From positions 57,324-121,323 of the forward strand of contig CAMMNN010000004.1 in NCBI GenBank assembly GCA_946498245.1: DNA of 64,000 nt. Direction: 5' to 3'. The stretch comes from an uncultured Clostridium sp. (lineage in GTDB: Bacteria; Bacillota; Clostridia; Lachnospirales; Lachnospiraceae). The notes under the pieces are model-generated. The model was not told the origin of the DNA and did no database searches. It was given only the letters and a program-made list of their open reading frames with translations. Shown here piece by piece: positions 37,669 through 47,294 of the stretch; the stretch's first letter is position 1; each line of letters opens with the position of its first letter. The position numbers and the translations under genes were made by a program.

Positions 37669-37860
37669 ATGGGTCAGGAAAATCTGGTACAGTTGGTATT
37701 TTCCATTTGGTTTGTAACAGCCGTTTTTGTAGTGGCGGTTCTGTTTGCTAATACCTGTATGGAGGCGTTGCGGGAGTACCAGGAAGAAAGGGGAAAAAGG
37801 TTCCCTCAAAAAAGCCTTTCATGCTATACTACCAGAGGGCAGGAAGAACCGGAGCCCTGA
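37669..37860 (+). CDS. Small single-pass membrane protein
   Basis: 63 residues. One hydrophobic helix (about 9-28, VFSIWFVTAVFVVAVLF) is followed by a charged cytosolic tail. A near-perfect ribosome site (AAAGGAGG) lies seven to eight bases before ATG, which supports translation. I recognise no family. It is the first gene before a response regulator and sensor kinase (28-base gap), so it may modulate that sensor in the membrane. Confidence 0.6.
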   Translation: MGQENLVQLVFSIWFVTAVFVVAVLFANTCMEALREYQEERGKRFPQKSLSCYTTRGQEEPEP

Positions 37861-37888
37861 AAAATCCGGTTCAGGAAGGAAAGCCGCT

Positions 37889-38599
37889 ATGGAAGCAAAC
37901 CGCATTTTAATTGTAGAAGATGATAAAGAAATCCGGGAAGGAATTGAAATTTTTTTAAAGAGTCAAAATTACGTAGTGTTTCAGGCCGCCGACGGCATAG
38001 AAGGACTGGAAATCTTAGACAGGGAGGAAATCCATTTGGCCATTGTGGACGTGATGATGCCACGAATGGACGGGATCACTATGGTAGTGCGTCTGAGGGA
38101 ACGCTTTGACATTCCTGTGATCTTTTTGTCCGCTAAGTCGGAAGAGGTAGACAAAATCCTGGGACTGAATATGGGGGCGGACGATTACGTCACAAAACCC
38201 TTTACTCCCATGGAGCTTTTGGCACGGGTAGGTTCCCAGCTCAGAAGGTATAAACGGTTTATGGAACGGCTGGAGGCCCATACGCCGGATAATCCGGCCC
38301 TGCATCGCATCGGAGGTCTGGAAATTAATGAGGAAACCGTTGAGGTAGTGGCGGACGGAACCCCGGTGCGACTGACTCCTATGGAATTTAAAATTCTCCT
38401 CCTTCTGGCCAAAAGCCCGGGCCGGGTTTTTTCCGCAGAGGAAATCTACGAAAGATGCTGGAATGAACGGGCGGTAAACACAGATACAGTAATGGTGCAT
38501 GTGAGAAATATTCGGGAGAAGATCGAAGTAAACCCGAAAGATCCAAAATATTTAAAGGTGGTGTGGGGAGTTGGATATAAACTTGAAAAACAAGCATAG
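37889..38599 (+). CDS. OmpR-family response regulator
   Basis: 236 residues. Receiver domain 1-120: acidic pocket VEDD (9-12), phospho-acceptor Asp54 in AIVDVMMPRMDG, and Lys in TKPFTPMELLAR. The winged-helix domain from about 135 includes TPMEFKILLLLAKSPGRVFS and ends GVGYKLEKQA. The ATG at 37889 starts the conserved receiver sequence behind AGGAAGGAAAG; the longer frame from 37745 overlaps the small membrane gene. The kinase gene overlaps its end. The target genes are not visible. Confidence 0.95.
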   Translation: MEANRILIVEDDKEIREGIEIFLKSQNYVVFQAADGIEGLEILDREEIHLAIVDVMMPRMDGITMVVRLRERFDIPVIFLSAKSEEVDKILGLNMGADDYVTKPFTPMELLARVGSQLRRYKRFMERLEAHTPDNPALHRIGGLEINEETVEVVADGTPVRLTPMEFKILLLLAKSPGRVFSAEEIYERCWNERAVNTDTVMVHVRNIREKIEVNPKDPKYLKVVWGVGYKLEKQA

Positions 38600-40937
38600 A
38601 CTGGGTGTCTTTTTAAGCTGGCTTTTAGTAGTGGCGGCCGCTGCGGGAATGGTTTGCGCTTATCCTTATATCAAAGAGAGGGCGTACAGCTATCAGGGAG
38701 AATACGGAGAGGCTGCGGCGCTGATGGAGGAGCAGAACCGGATGGCTAATCTGGGGACACAGCTCACGGCGGCCAGCTACTCTATGTGGGAAAAGGAAGA
38801 AGAGGCAAAAAGCCAGGAGAAGCTGATGCCGTCCCAGGTTTTTGTCCCCGAGCTGGAGAGGCTTCTGGGAGAGCAGGCAGCAGACGTCTCAGACATCATG
38901 TACAGCGATGAATCGGGAATGGCTGTGGCAGTGACGGAGAACTGGAGCAGCGGGGAATACGATTTTGAAAATCGGGAATTTCTGTTAAGTGTGCGAAGCA
39001 ATATTGACGAGAGGGCGAAAAACTGGGACGACGCTTTAGAGGTACTGGGAGGAACGGAGCAGGTACGGGTGACAGATGAGAAGGGCCAGGAAATCCAGAT
39101 AGGAGGCGAAACGCTCTTTTCCGGAAGCTCTCAGGAAAATGAAGAAGACCGAATCCGGGTATCCATTGTCTTTGATTCCAAAGGGCGTTCTTCTTTAGGA
39201 GATGCAGAGGGGGATCCAGAGGCGGTTCGGATTCTTCAGGGAAACAGATACTATTTTGAAAACGCCTTCGACCCTTTGGCGGAGGATTACGGAGAGGATT
39301 ATGTGTACAGGGGAATTTCCTTCCAGGGTCCTCAAAACAGGGTTTATGAGTTTCATTTAGAAAAGCAAAGGATTTTAGGAAACCAAGACGCTGAGACGGT
39401 GTATTTGGATTTTTATGACATGGTAGGCGCAGGCCATTTTATGGTAATATGGAGCTGTCTGGCGGTTCTTCTGGGAGTTTTTGCACTGACCCTTCCCGCC
39501 TTGCCTATAGTGTCTCTGGGGACGGGACGCATCAGCCGCACTCCCCTGGGAATCCTGCTGCTGGCACTGTGCCTTGACGCCGTTATGGTGGTGTACGGAG
39601 CCGGACTGATGGAAATTACCTTTAACGGCGATGCAGCCCGAATGCTTCAGAGATTTTTTGGAGGCGGAAGCTGGGGCAACGCGCTGACTGTGCTCAACGG
39701 AGTTTATTGGGCGGTTACCTTTGCCGTGTTATTCTGGGCGGCCCTTTGCGGAAGGGCGGTATTTACCATAGGGCTCTGGCGGTATTTTAAAGAGAGAACC
39801 GTTACGGGGCTGGCTTTAAGAGGGATTAAGAGATGCTGCAGGAGAGCGAAACACTGGTGGGACAGCTTTGTAGAATCTTTGGGAGAACTGGACTGGACGG
39901 AGAAATCCAATAAAATTATTGTAAAAATTGTCCTTGTGAATTTCCTTGTGCTGACCCTGATCTGCTGCTTTTGGTTTTTCGGCATCTTTGCCCTGATAGT
40001 GTATTCCGTAGTTCTGTTTCTGGTTCTTAAACGGTACTGGGAAAGGGCCAGACAGAAATATCAGATTCTATTAGAGGCTATTAATGAAATGGCCGACGGA
40101 AATCTGGACGTGGCTGTAGAGGAGGATTTGTGGATTTTTGCTCCCTTCTACCATGAGCTTACCCGGATCCAGAAAGGATTTAAAAAGGCAGTTCAGGCAG
40201 AGGTGAAAAGCCAGCGCATGAAAACGGAGCTGGTCACCAATGTGTCTCACGACTTAAAAACGCCGCTGACAGCGATTATTACCTACGTAAATCTACTGAA
40301 GCAGGAGAATCTGTCAGAGGAGGAAAGACGAAATTATACGGAAATTCTGGAAAAGAAATCCATGCGTTTAAAGGCTTTGATTGAAGATTTGTTTGAGGTC
40401 AGCAAAGCTACCAGCGGAGCGGCGACGGTAAAGCTGGAAGAGGTGGACATTGTAAGCCTGTTAAAGCAGGTGCGGTTGGAACTTTCAGAAAGAATAGAAG
40501 AATCCGGAATTGATTTTCGCTGGAATCTGCCGGAGGAGAAGATTATCCTGCCTCTGGACAGCCAGAAAACCTATCGGATTTTCGAAAATCTTCTGGTAAA
40601 TATTATGAAATACGGAATGCCGGGAACGCGGGCCTATATTGAGGTGGCCCGGGAATACAACGAAAGCCGGGAAGGAGGTTCTGAGGAAGTTACGGTTTCT
40701 ATGCGGAATATTTCAGCCCAGGAGCTGCACGTCAATCCCAAAGAACTGACGGAACGCTTTGTGCGGGGAGACGCTTCCCGCAGCACAGAGGGAGTCGGAC
40801 TGGGACTGGCCATAGCCAAAAGTTTTACAGAGCTTCAGGGCGGGACCATGACAGTAGAAGTGGAAGCGGATTTATTCCGGGTGATTATCCGGTGGGAAAA
40901 GAAGAAAATAGAAGAGGAAACAGAATCAGAATCGTGA
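38571..40937 (+). CDS. Membrane sensor histidine kinase
   Basis: About 788 residues. One N-terminal helix (about 12-30), an extracytoplasmic region of roughly 250 residues with no recognised domain, then four to five helices between about 285 and 490, a short HAMP-like stretch (AINEMADGNLDVAVEE), and the HisKA domain with His560 in VSHDLKTPLTA. The ATPase domain has NLLVNIMKY (N box) and GVGLGLAIAKSF (G box). No ATG starts the frame before the first helix; TTG at 38571 or 38583 is likely, overlapping the regulator gene. The large outside region suggests sensing of an envelope signal. Confidence 0.9.
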   Translation: MDINLKNKHRLGVFLSWLLVVAAAAGMVCAYPYIKERAYSYQGEYGEAAALMEEQNRMANLGTQLTAASYSMWEKEEEAKSQEKLMPSQVFVPELERLLGEQAADVSDIMYSDESGMAVAVTENWSSGEYDFENREFLLSVRSNIDERAKNWDDALEVLGGTEQVRVTDEKGQEIQIGGETLFSGSSQENEEDRIRVSIVFDSKGRSSLGDAEGDPEAVRILQGNRYYFENAFDPLAEDYGEDYVYRGISFQGPQNRVYEFHLEKQRILGNQDAETVYLDFYDMVGAGHFMVIWSCLAVLLGVFALTLPALPIVSLGTGRISRTPLGILLLALCLDAVMVVYGAGLMEITFNGDAARMLQRFFGGGSWGNALTVLNGVYWAVTFAVLFWAALCGRAVFTIGLWRYFKERTVTGLALRGIKRCCRRAKHWWDSFVESLGELDWTEKSNKIIVKIVLVNFLVLTLICCFWFFGIFALIVYSVVLFLVLKRYWERARQKYQILLEAINEMADGNLDVAVEEDLWIFAPFYHELTRIQKGFKKAVQAEVKSQRMKTELVTNVSHDLKTPLTAIITYVNLLKQENLSEEERRNYTEILEKKSMRLKALIEDLFEVSKATSGAATVKLEEVDIVSLLKQVRLELSERIEESGIDFRWNLPEEKIILPLDSQKTYRIFENLLVNIMKYGMPGTRAYIEVAREYNESREGGSEEVTVSMRNISAQELHVNPKELTERFVRGDASRSTEGVGLGLAIAKSFTELQGGTMTVEVEADLFRVIIRWEKKKIEEETESES

Positions 40938-40940
40938 CAG

Positions 40941-40970
40941 AACGGGGGCCGGAAAATGGCCCCCGTTTTT
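40941..40970 (+). terminator. Terminator of the two-component operon
   Basis: Perfect 10-base stem AACGGGGGCC / GGCCCCCGTT, seven-base loop, then five T residues, four bases after the kinase stop. Confidence 0.95.
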
Positions 40971-41035
40971 ACACGGGCAGAAGGGCCTTAAAGATTTGTT
41001 ACTAACAACCTCGAATTTATGGACACTTTGGGGAA

Positions 41036-41064
41036 TTGCTAAACATGAGTTTTTATAGTACAAT
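41036..41064 (+). promoter_or_regulatory. Promoter of the surface-polysaccharide operon
   Basis: TTGCTA (41036-41041) and TACAAT (41059-41064) with a 17-base spacer, 58 bases before glf and after a strong terminator. It is the only good promoter before a run of overlapping genes. Confidence 0.65.
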
Positions 41065-41122
41065 AAAGAGACATGCAGGATTGGATTCTTTTAGGATTGT
41101 GACAGAGGAAAGGGCATCTATC

Positions 41123-42223
41123 ATGAAACGATACGATTATATTATAGTAGGAAGCGGCCTCTACGGGGCAGTGTTTGCGTATCTGGCCGGAAAAAAAGGC
41201 AAAAAATGTCTGGTGGTGGAGAAACGTTCCCATACCGGAGGAAATATTTACTGCGAAGAGGTGGAAGGGATTCACGTCCACAAATATGGAGCACACATTT
41301 TTCACACCAGCAATAAAAGGGTCTGGGAGTTTGTAAACAGTCTGGCGGAGTTTAACCGGTATACCAACAGTCCGGTGGCCAATTATAAGGGTGAGATGTA
41401 CAATATGCCCTTTAATATGAATACCTTCAGCAAAATGTGGGGAGTTTCCACTCCGGCCCAGGCAAAGGCTAAGATTGAAGAGCAGAGGACCCAGATTGCC
41501 GGAGAACCGAAAAATTTGGAGGAACAGGCCATCAGCCTGGTAGGAACGGATATTTATGAGAAGCTGGTAAAGGGCTACACGGAAAAGCAGTGGGGAAGGG
41601 ACTGCCGGGATCTGCCGGCTTTTATTATAAAGCGGCTGCCGGTGCGCTATACCTATGACAACAACTATTTTAACGATCTCTACCAGGGGATTCCCATAGG
41701 GGGCTACAACGTAATAATCGATAAGCTGCTGGAGGGCTGCGATGTGGAAACGGGAGCGGACTATCTGGAAAAGAAAGAGTATTACGATTCCCTGGGAGAA
41801 AAGGTTGTTTATACCGGAACCATTGACGCATACTACCATTACCAGTTTGGAAAACTGGAGTACCGGAGTCTGAAGTTTGAAACCGAAGTGCTGGACGAGG
41901 AGAACCATCAGGGTGTGGCAGTGGTAAATTATACGGATCGGGAAACGCCCTATACCCGCGTCATTGAGCACAAGCACTTTGAGTTTGGAACCCAGCCCAA
42001 AACCGTTATTACCAGGGAATATCCCGTTACCTGGAGCGAAGGAATGGAGCCCTACTATCCGGTAAATGACGAGAAAAATCAGACCCTATACCGGAAGTAC
42101 GCACAGCTTGCCGCAAAAGAGGACAATGTAATTTTCGGCGGACGTTTGGGTGAGTACCAGTATTACGATATGGATAAGGTAATTGAAGCTGCTATGAAAA
42201 AAGCAGAGGAAGAGTTGAAATGA
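41123..42223 (+). CDS. glf: UDP-galactopyranose mutase
   Basis: 366 residues, the normal length. It converts UDP-galactopyranose to UDP-galactofuranose with reduced FAD. The N-terminal FAD fingerprint (YDYIIVGSGLYGAVFAYLAG) is followed by VVEKRSHTGGN and the His-rich VHKYGAHIFHTSN. The C-terminal part has GGYNVIIDKLLEG and the closing GRLGEYQYYDMDKVI. The ATG at 41123 is preceded by GAGGAAAGGG; an upstream frame from 41036 starts in the promoter. It implies galactofuranose in the product polysaccharide. It overlaps the next gene by four bases. Confidence 0.97.
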   Translation: MKRYDYIIVGSGLYGAVFAYLAGKKGKKCLVVEKRSHTGGNIYCEEVEGIHVHKYGAHIFHTSNKRVWEFVNSLAEFNRYTNSPVANYKGEMYNMPFNMNTFSKMWGVSTPAQAKAKIEEQRTQIAGEPKNLEEQAISLVGTDIYEKLVKGYTEKQWGRDCRDLPAFIIKRLPVRYTYDNNYFNDLYQGIPIGGYNVIIDKLLEGCDVETGADYLEKKEYYDSLGEKVVYTGTIDAYYHYQFGKLEYRSLKFETEVLDEENHQGVAVVNYTDRETPYTRVIEHKHFEFGTQPKTVITREYPVTWSEGMEPYYPVNDEKNQTLYRKYAQLAAKEDNVIFGGRLGEYQYYDMDKVIEAAMKKAEEELK

Positions 42224-43209
42224 AAATAGTTTACGCGTCCAATGACGGATATGCCCGCCATTTGGGAACTTCTCTGTACTCCCTTCTGGATCGGAACCAG
42301 TTGGAGGAAGAGATTACGGTTTTTGTGCTTTCCATAGGAATGTCGGAGGAAAATCAGGGCCGGCTGGCGGCCATAGCCAGCCATTTTGACCGGGAACTGG
42401 AATTTATAGAGCTGGGGGATCTGCAGGAGCGGTTCTCCTATGAAGTAGATACCGGGGGCTTTGACATCAGCGCCATGGGCCGCTTATTTTTAGGAACGGT
42501 TCTGCCGGAAGGGGTTCAGAGAGTTCTGTATCTGGACTGCGATACGGTGGTTTTGGGATCCCTCAGAAAACTGTGGGAGATGGATCTGGCCGGCTGCGTC
42601 CTGGGGGCTGTTATGGAGCCGACTATTTATCCGGAGATCAAAGAGCAGATTGGTTTGGGAAAAGAAGACGCTTACTATAATTCCGGAGTGCTGTTAATCG
42701 ATCTGAAGCGGTGGAGGGAGGAAGATGCGGAAAAACGCCTTCTGGATTTTTACCGGGAAAAGGGCAAGGAGCTTTTCGCCTGCGATCAGGATACCATTAA
42801 CGGCGTTTTTAAAGGCCAAATCAAGACCTTATCGCCCCGGTACAACTTTTTTACCAACTACCGCTATTTCCATTACCGGGATCTGGTGAAGCAGTCGCCG
42901 GCTTACGGGAAGGTTCCCAAAGCGGTTTTCAGGCGGGCAAAGGCCCACCCGGCTATTGTCCATTATATGGGTGATGAGCGGCCCTGGAAGGCGGGAAACC
43001 GGAACCATTACCGGCTGGCTTATGAGAGATACCTGGGGAAAACGCCATGGCGCGGGACGCCTAAGGAAAAGGGGCAGAGAACCTATATGGCAGCTTACCA
43101 CGCCATGGATTATCTGACATTTTTGTGCCCGCCTGTGCGCCGGTATCTCAGCCGGAAATTCGGGCGGAAGGCCATAGAGAACCGGAAGAAGGAAACACCG
43201 GGAAAGTGA
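42220..43209 (+). CDS. Glycosyltransferase family 8
   Basis: 329 residues. The start KIVYASNDGYARHLGTSLYS, the metal-binding DxD in YLDCDTVV (Asp106, Asp108), and the Lys-Gly-type ending region HYMGDERPWK are typical of GT8 retaining galactosyl/glucosyltransferases. Cytosolic; the last 40 residues are basic. The ATGA overlap with glf couples the two genes. The sugar donor is not certain; UDP-glucose or UDP-galactose are usual for the family. Confidence 0.92.
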   Translation: MKIVYASNDGYARHLGTSLYSLLDRNQLEEEITVFVLSIGMSEENQGRLAAIASHFDRELEFIELGDLQERFSYEVDTGGFDISAMGRLFLGTVLPEGVQRVLYLDCDTVVLGSLRKLWEMDLAGCVLGAVMEPTIYPEIKEQIGLGKEDAYYNSGVLLIDLKRWREEDAEKRLLDFYREKGKELFACDQDTINGVFKGQIKTLSPRYNFFTNYRYFHYRDLVKQSPAYGKVPKAVFRRAKAHPAIVHYMGDERPWKAGNRNHYRLAYERYLGKTPWRGTPKEKGQRTYMAAYHAMDYLTFLCPPVRRYLSRKFGRKAIENRKKETPGK

Positions 43210-43220
43210 AGGCACTGTTT

Positions 43221-44111
43221 ATGAAGACAAGCTGCGTAATTGTAAACTATAATGACAGCCGGACTGCCGGGGAACAGGTAAGGCGCATCTGTGAATATCC
43301 AAGCCTGGATTTTATTGTAGTGGTGGATAACGCCTCGTCGGACAATTCCTGGGAAAGACTGCAGGAGCTGAGGGGCCTTTCGGACAAGGTCGTCCTGCTG
43401 CATTCCGGGCAAAACGGAGGCTACGGAGCGGGAAACAATCTGGGGATCCGCTATTCCAGGGAAAGTTTGGGGGCGGACTACGTCCTCATCGCCAACCCGG
43501 ATACGGTGTTTTCCAATACCTGCGTAAAGAATCTGCAGATCCTTTTAGAGAGTCACGGGGAAGCCGCCGCTGCCGCGCCGGTTATGGTGGATCCGGTCTT
43601 TGGGAAACAGAGAAACGGCTGGAAGCTGCCGGGATTTTGGGGCGATCTGATTAAGACAGGCCCTGTGTGCCGTCGGACTCTGTGCCGCCTGCTGGCCGGT
43701 CGGCTGGACTATCCTGAGGAATATTTTGAAGGGAAAAAAGCCGTTTGGGTAGACGCGGTTCACGGCTCCCTTCTGATGGTGGACGCCGCCCGCTTTTTGC
43801 AATGCGGGGGGTATGATGAAAACGTGTTTTTGTATAATGAAGAGGAAATTCTGGCCTGCCGCCTGAAAGCCGCCGGCTGGAAAACGGCCTTGCTTTTAAA
43901 ACAAACCTACCGCCACGAACATTCCGTTTCCATTTCCAAAAGTGTCAAAAGCGTTTTGGAGCGCCAAAGGCTGCGCCACAAAAGCGCTATGTATTATTAT
44001 AAAGAATACCTCCACATTAATAAGGGAGAGGAATGGGCGGCCCGCTGTTTCTTTGCCGTGATTTTAGGAGAAATCTGGTTTTGCCGGAAGGTTTTAAAGA
44101 TGGAGTGGTAG
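43221..44111 (+). CDS. Glycosyltransferase family 2
   Basis: 296 residues from the ATG at 43221. The GT-A opening is CVIVNYNDSRTAGEQVRRI, then VVVDNASSDNSW and the metal site ADYVLIANPDTVF (DxD-like). GSLLMVDAARFLQCGGYDEN and NEEEILACRLKAAGW fit rhamnosyl/galactofuranosyl-type GT2 enzymes. A hydrophobic patch near the C-terminus may touch the membrane. A GTG at 43206 is the alternative start. It lies 11 bases after the GT8 stop. Confidence 0.88.
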   Translation: MKTSCVIVNYNDSRTAGEQVRRICEYPSLDFIVVVDNASSDNSWERLQELRGLSDKVVLLHSGQNGGYGAGNNLGIRYSRESLGADYVLIANPDTVFSNTCVKNLQILLESHGEAAAAAPVMVDPVFGKQRNGWKLPGFWGDLIKTGPVCRRTLCRLLAGRLDYPEEYFEGKKAVWVDAVHGSLLMVDAARFLQCGGYDENVFLYNEEEILACRLKAAGWKTALLLKQTYRHEHSVSISKSVKSVLERQRLRHKSAMYYYKEYLHINKGEEWAARCFFAVILGEIWFCRKVLKMEW

Positions 44112-44130
44112 GTCCGGGAGAGAATAGAAC

Positions 44131-45165
44131 ATGGAAGATTTGATTTCGATAATTGTGCCGGTCTATAATGCAGAAGCTTTTTTAAACCGGTGTGTGGATT
44201 CTATTTTAAACCAAAGTTACCGCAATCTGGAAGTCCTGTTGATAGACGACGGCTCTGCAGACGGCTCTTTGGCCATCTGCCGGGAGTATGAGAGGAAGGA
44301 CAGCCGGATTCGGGTTCTTCACAAGGAAAACGGCGGAGTGGCCAGCGCCAGAAACCTGGGCTATCGAACCATGAAAGGCGCCTGGTTTATGACGGCGGAC
44401 GCAGACGACTACCTGGCAAAAGACGCTGTAAAGACATTGTGGGAAGGGGCTGTAAAAAGCGGGGCCGATGTGGCCATAGGCGGCATGGAGCTTTTCTGGA
44501 AAGAAGGAGAAGCCGGCGAAAGGCGCTGCTGGAAAGAGAACTGGGCGGGGAGTCTGCCGGAATTTACGGCTCAATGCCTGGTTCCCCTTTTTGATCTCCA
44601 ACTGATCCACAATCAGAACAATAAGCTGTACCGCTTTTGCCGTCTTTACTGCGACGAATCCATGTCCATTAATGAGGACATATGGTTTTCTGTGAAAATG
44701 CTGTCCAAAAGTTCCCGAATCTGCGTGGTTTCCGATGTGGTTTTGTATTACCGGCAGCATCAGGAGGGAGAAAGCCTGGTAAGCCGTTTTTACGAAAATG
44801 GAGTGGACACCTGCTTTACTTTGCTGAAGGCTGTGGAGGGCCTTTTAAAGCGGGGGAAAGCCGCCCCTGCAGTCAGAAATGAAATGTACAACCGCATGGT
44901 ATTTCATATCTGCGGATTTGCGGGGCTGTGTTATTACCGCTCTGACTACAGCCGCCGCCGCTGCCTGGAAGAAATCCGCCGTCTGGTTCGCCGCCCGGAA
45001 TTTGCGCGGCTTTTATCCAGGGTAAGGCCCAGGGGCGTTAAAAACTGTCTGGCTGTTTTTGTGCTGCGCCTTAGGCTGACGAGAGTTTACCATTGGATGT
45101 GTCTGGCCCTGTACGGCCGGCAGAGGCGGGAATTTAGAGCCCGCCGGAAAGGAGAGAGAGGATGA
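44131..45165 (+). CDS. Glycosyltransferase family 2
   Basis: 344 residues. It has the classic GT2 opening (ISIIVPVYNAEAFLNRCVDS, then ILNQSYRNLEVLLIDDGSAD) and the DxD as TADADDYL. NEDIWFSVKML holds the catalytic-base region. The C-terminus is very Arg-rich, which suggests peripheral membrane binding. The stop overlaps the aminotransferase start by four bases. Donor unknown. Confidence 0.9.
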   Translation: MEDLISIIVPVYNAEAFLNRCVDSILNQSYRNLEVLLIDDGSADGSLAICREYERKDSRIRVLHKENGGVASARNLGYRTMKGAWFMTADADDYLAKDAVKTLWEGAVKSGADVAIGGMELFWKEGEAGERRCWKENWAGSLPEFTAQCLVPLFDLQLIHNQNNKLYRFCRLYCDESMSINEDIWFSVKMLSKSSRICVVSDVVLYYRQHQEGESLVSRFYENGVDTCFTLLKAVEGLLKRGKAAPAVRNEMYNRMVFHICGFAGLCYYRSDYSRRRCLEEIRRLVRRPEFARLLSRVRPRGVKNCLAVFVLRLRLTRVYHWMCLALYGRQRREFRARRKGERG

Positions 45166-46265
45166 AAGATCAAAGAGAGCCCGTATTGGTAACCCGTTCT
45201 TCTCTTCCGCCCATAGAAGACTATATAGAAAAGCTGCGCCATATCTGGGATACGGCATGGCTGACCAACATGGGTGTATATCATGAGGAATTAAAGGAAG
45301 AATTAAAGAAATACTTAAAGGTAGATGGAATTGAGCTGTTTGTCAACGGCCATATGGCCCTGGAAATGGTGCTCCAGGCGTTCCAATTAGAGGGGGAAGT
45401 AATCACAACGCCTTTCAGCTTTGCCTCTACCACCCACGCGATTGTGAGAAATAACCTGACTCCTGTATTCTGCGATATTAACCCGGAAGATTTTACGATT
45501 GACACCAGCAAACTGGAGGAACTGATTACGGAGAGAACTTCCGCCATTGTCCCGGTTCACGTATACGGAAATATCTGTGATGTGGAAGCCATAGAAGCCA
45601 TTGCCAAAAAGCACGGGCTGAGGGTGATCTACGACGCCGCCCATACCTTTGGGGAAGAACTGGACGGCCGGGGGGTGGGAACCTTTGGCGACGCCTCTAT
45701 GTTCAGTTTTCATGCCACAAAGGTTTACAATACCATTGAGGGAGGGGCAGTAACCTTCCGGGATCCCCAGATGGCCGATGTGCTGTACCAGTTGAAAAAT
45801 TTTGGCATTACAGGGAAAGAATCCGTAGAATACATAGGCGGAAACGGAAAGATGAATGAGTTTCAGGCAGCCATGGGGCTGTGCAACCTGAAATACATGG
45901 AGGAAAATATTGCCAGCCGCCGTGCCGCAGCCATGCGCTACCGCAGCAGGCTGGAAGGGGTTCCGGGAATCCGCCTGTCAAAGCCAAATCCAAGGGTGAA
46001 GGCCAATTATGCCTATATGCCAGTGCTTTTTGAAGATTATAAGTGGACCAGGGACGAAATCTACAGCCGTCTGGCGGAGCACAATATTTTTGCCAGAAAG
46101 TATTTTTATCCCTGCATTAATGCTTATGAATGTTATAGCGGGCGCTTTGACCCCCACGAAACTCCTGTGGCGGAGAAGATCTCAAAACAGGTATTGACCC
46201 TGCCTCTGTACGCGGGCCTGCCTTTGGAAACCGTGGACGAGATCTGCGACGTGATACTGCAGTAA
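45162..46265 (+). CDS. DegT/DnrJ/EryC1-family sugar aminotransferase
   Basis: 367-residue PLP enzyme that aminates a nucleotide-linked keto sugar. The PLP lysine is Lys187 in FSFHATKVYNTIEGG; the Asp that pairs with the pyridine nitrogen is in YDAAHTFGE (Asp158). FVNGHMALEMVLQAF and NGKMNEFQAAMG also match the family. The product is probably an amino sugar such as a dTDP-amino-deoxy-hexose, but the matching dehydratase is not in the window. It starts with an ATGA overlap. Confidence 0.93.
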   Translation: MKDQREPVLVTRSSLPPIEDYIEKLRHIWDTAWLTNMGVYHEELKEELKKYLKVDGIELFVNGHMALEMVLQAFQLEGEVITTPFSFASTTHAIVRNNLTPVFCDINPEDFTIDTSKLEELITERTSAIVPVHVYGNICDVEAIEAIAKKHGLRVIYDAAHTFGEELDGRGVGTFGDASMFSFHATKVYNTIEGGAVTFRDPQMADVLYQLKNFGITGKESVEYIGGNGKMNEFQAAMGLCNLKYMEENIASRRAAAMRYRSRLEGVPGIRLSKPNPRVKANYAYMPVLFEDYKWTRDEIYSRLAEHNIFARKYFYPCINAYECYSGRFDPHETPVAEKISKQVLTLPLYAGLPLETVDEICDVILQ

Positions 46266-46316
46266 GGGCCGCTGTCCGGCGGCGGACTTTTATAGGAACT
46301 GATAGGAGAAAGAGCT

Positions 46317-47294
46317 ATGGAACAGCCATTGGTAACAGTAAGCTGCATTGCCTACAATCATGAAAAATATATTGCCAGAGCCTTAGACAGCTTTCTGATG
46401 CAGAAGACGAATTTCCCCTTTGAGATTGTCATTCATGACGATGCTTCTACAGACAGAACGGCGGAAATTATCCGGGAGTATGCGGCCCGGTATCCGGATG
46501 TGATCCGGCCTATGTATCAGACGGAAAACCAATACTCCAGAGGGATTTCCAATATCAGCGGAGCCTTTAATTTTCCAAGGGCGCGGGGCAAGTACATTGC
46601 CATGTGTGAAGGAGACGATTATTGGATTGACGATACGAAGCTCCAGAGGCAGGCGGATTATATGGAAGCCCATCCGGAATGTACTCTCTGCTTTCACGCG
46701 GCGAAGATTGAGTCGGAGGATAAAGCCATGAGAGCCAGAGAAGTACGGCCTTACAGGCACAGTAAGATCTGTACTGCAGAAGAGGTTATTGACAAAAAGG
46801 CCAATTACCCCACGGCTTCCCTGATGTTTCCCGCCAGATTGGGAAAGATCCTGCCCCAGTGGTACCATGACTGTCCCGTAGGGGACGTTCCTATCCATAT
46901 TTTTATGGCCAGCCATGGGACGGTGTATTATATGGACAGGAAAATGTCGGTTTACCGCCAGGGCGTCAGCGTTTCCTGGTCCGCTCAGATGGAACGGGGG
47001 GATTATAAGGAAAATCTGATCCGCCATCACAATGCCATGAAGAAAATGTTTCGGGAATTTGCGAAGGATACGGATCACCGCTACGATAAAGCCATAAAAA
47101 GCGCTTTTAAGAGAATGGATTTTCTGACTCTTCTCAATACAAAGGAATACGGGGAAGCAAAGCAGAGGGAATACCGGAAGTATTACCGGGAATTGGATCT
47201 GCGTACCCGGTTTTTCCTCAATATGGATTTGTACTGTCCCTGGATCTATAGGGGGCTGAAAAAAGTGTGGTATGCGGTAAGGAGCAGAGGATGA
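46317..47294 (+). CDS. Glycosyltransferase family 2
   Basis: 325 residues. The opening VTVSCIAYNHEKYIARALDS and IVIHDDASTDRTAEIIREY mark the donor site, and CEGDDYWIDDTKLQRQADYM marks the metal site, as in many capsule-cluster GT2 enzymes. The gene starts 51 bases after the aminotransferase, behind TAGGAGAAAGAGC. Its stop overlaps the flippase ATG. Donor and acceptor are unknown. Confidence 0.9.
   Translation: MEQPLVTVSCIAYNHEKYIARALDSFLMQKTNFPFEIVIHDDASTDRTAEIIREYAARYPDVIRPMYQTENQYSRGISNISGAFNFPRARGKYIAMCEGDDYWIDDTKLQRQADYMEAHPECTLCFHAAKIESEDKAMRAREVRPYRHSKICTAEEVIDKKANYPTASLMFPARLGKILPQWYHDCPVGDVPIHIFMASHGTVYYMDRKMSVYRQGVSVSWSAQMERGDYKENLIRHHNAMKKMFREFAKDTDHRYDKAIKSAFKRMDFLTLLNTKEYGEAKQREYRKYYRELDLRTRFFLNMDLYCPWIYRGLKKVWYAVRSRG

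Noticed and set aside
44131..45165. Possible frameshift in the GT2 gene because its C-terminus is unusually Arg-rich
   Set aside because: The frame is continuous, the stop overlaps the next start in the normal way, and basic tails are common in membrane-associated GT2 enzymes.
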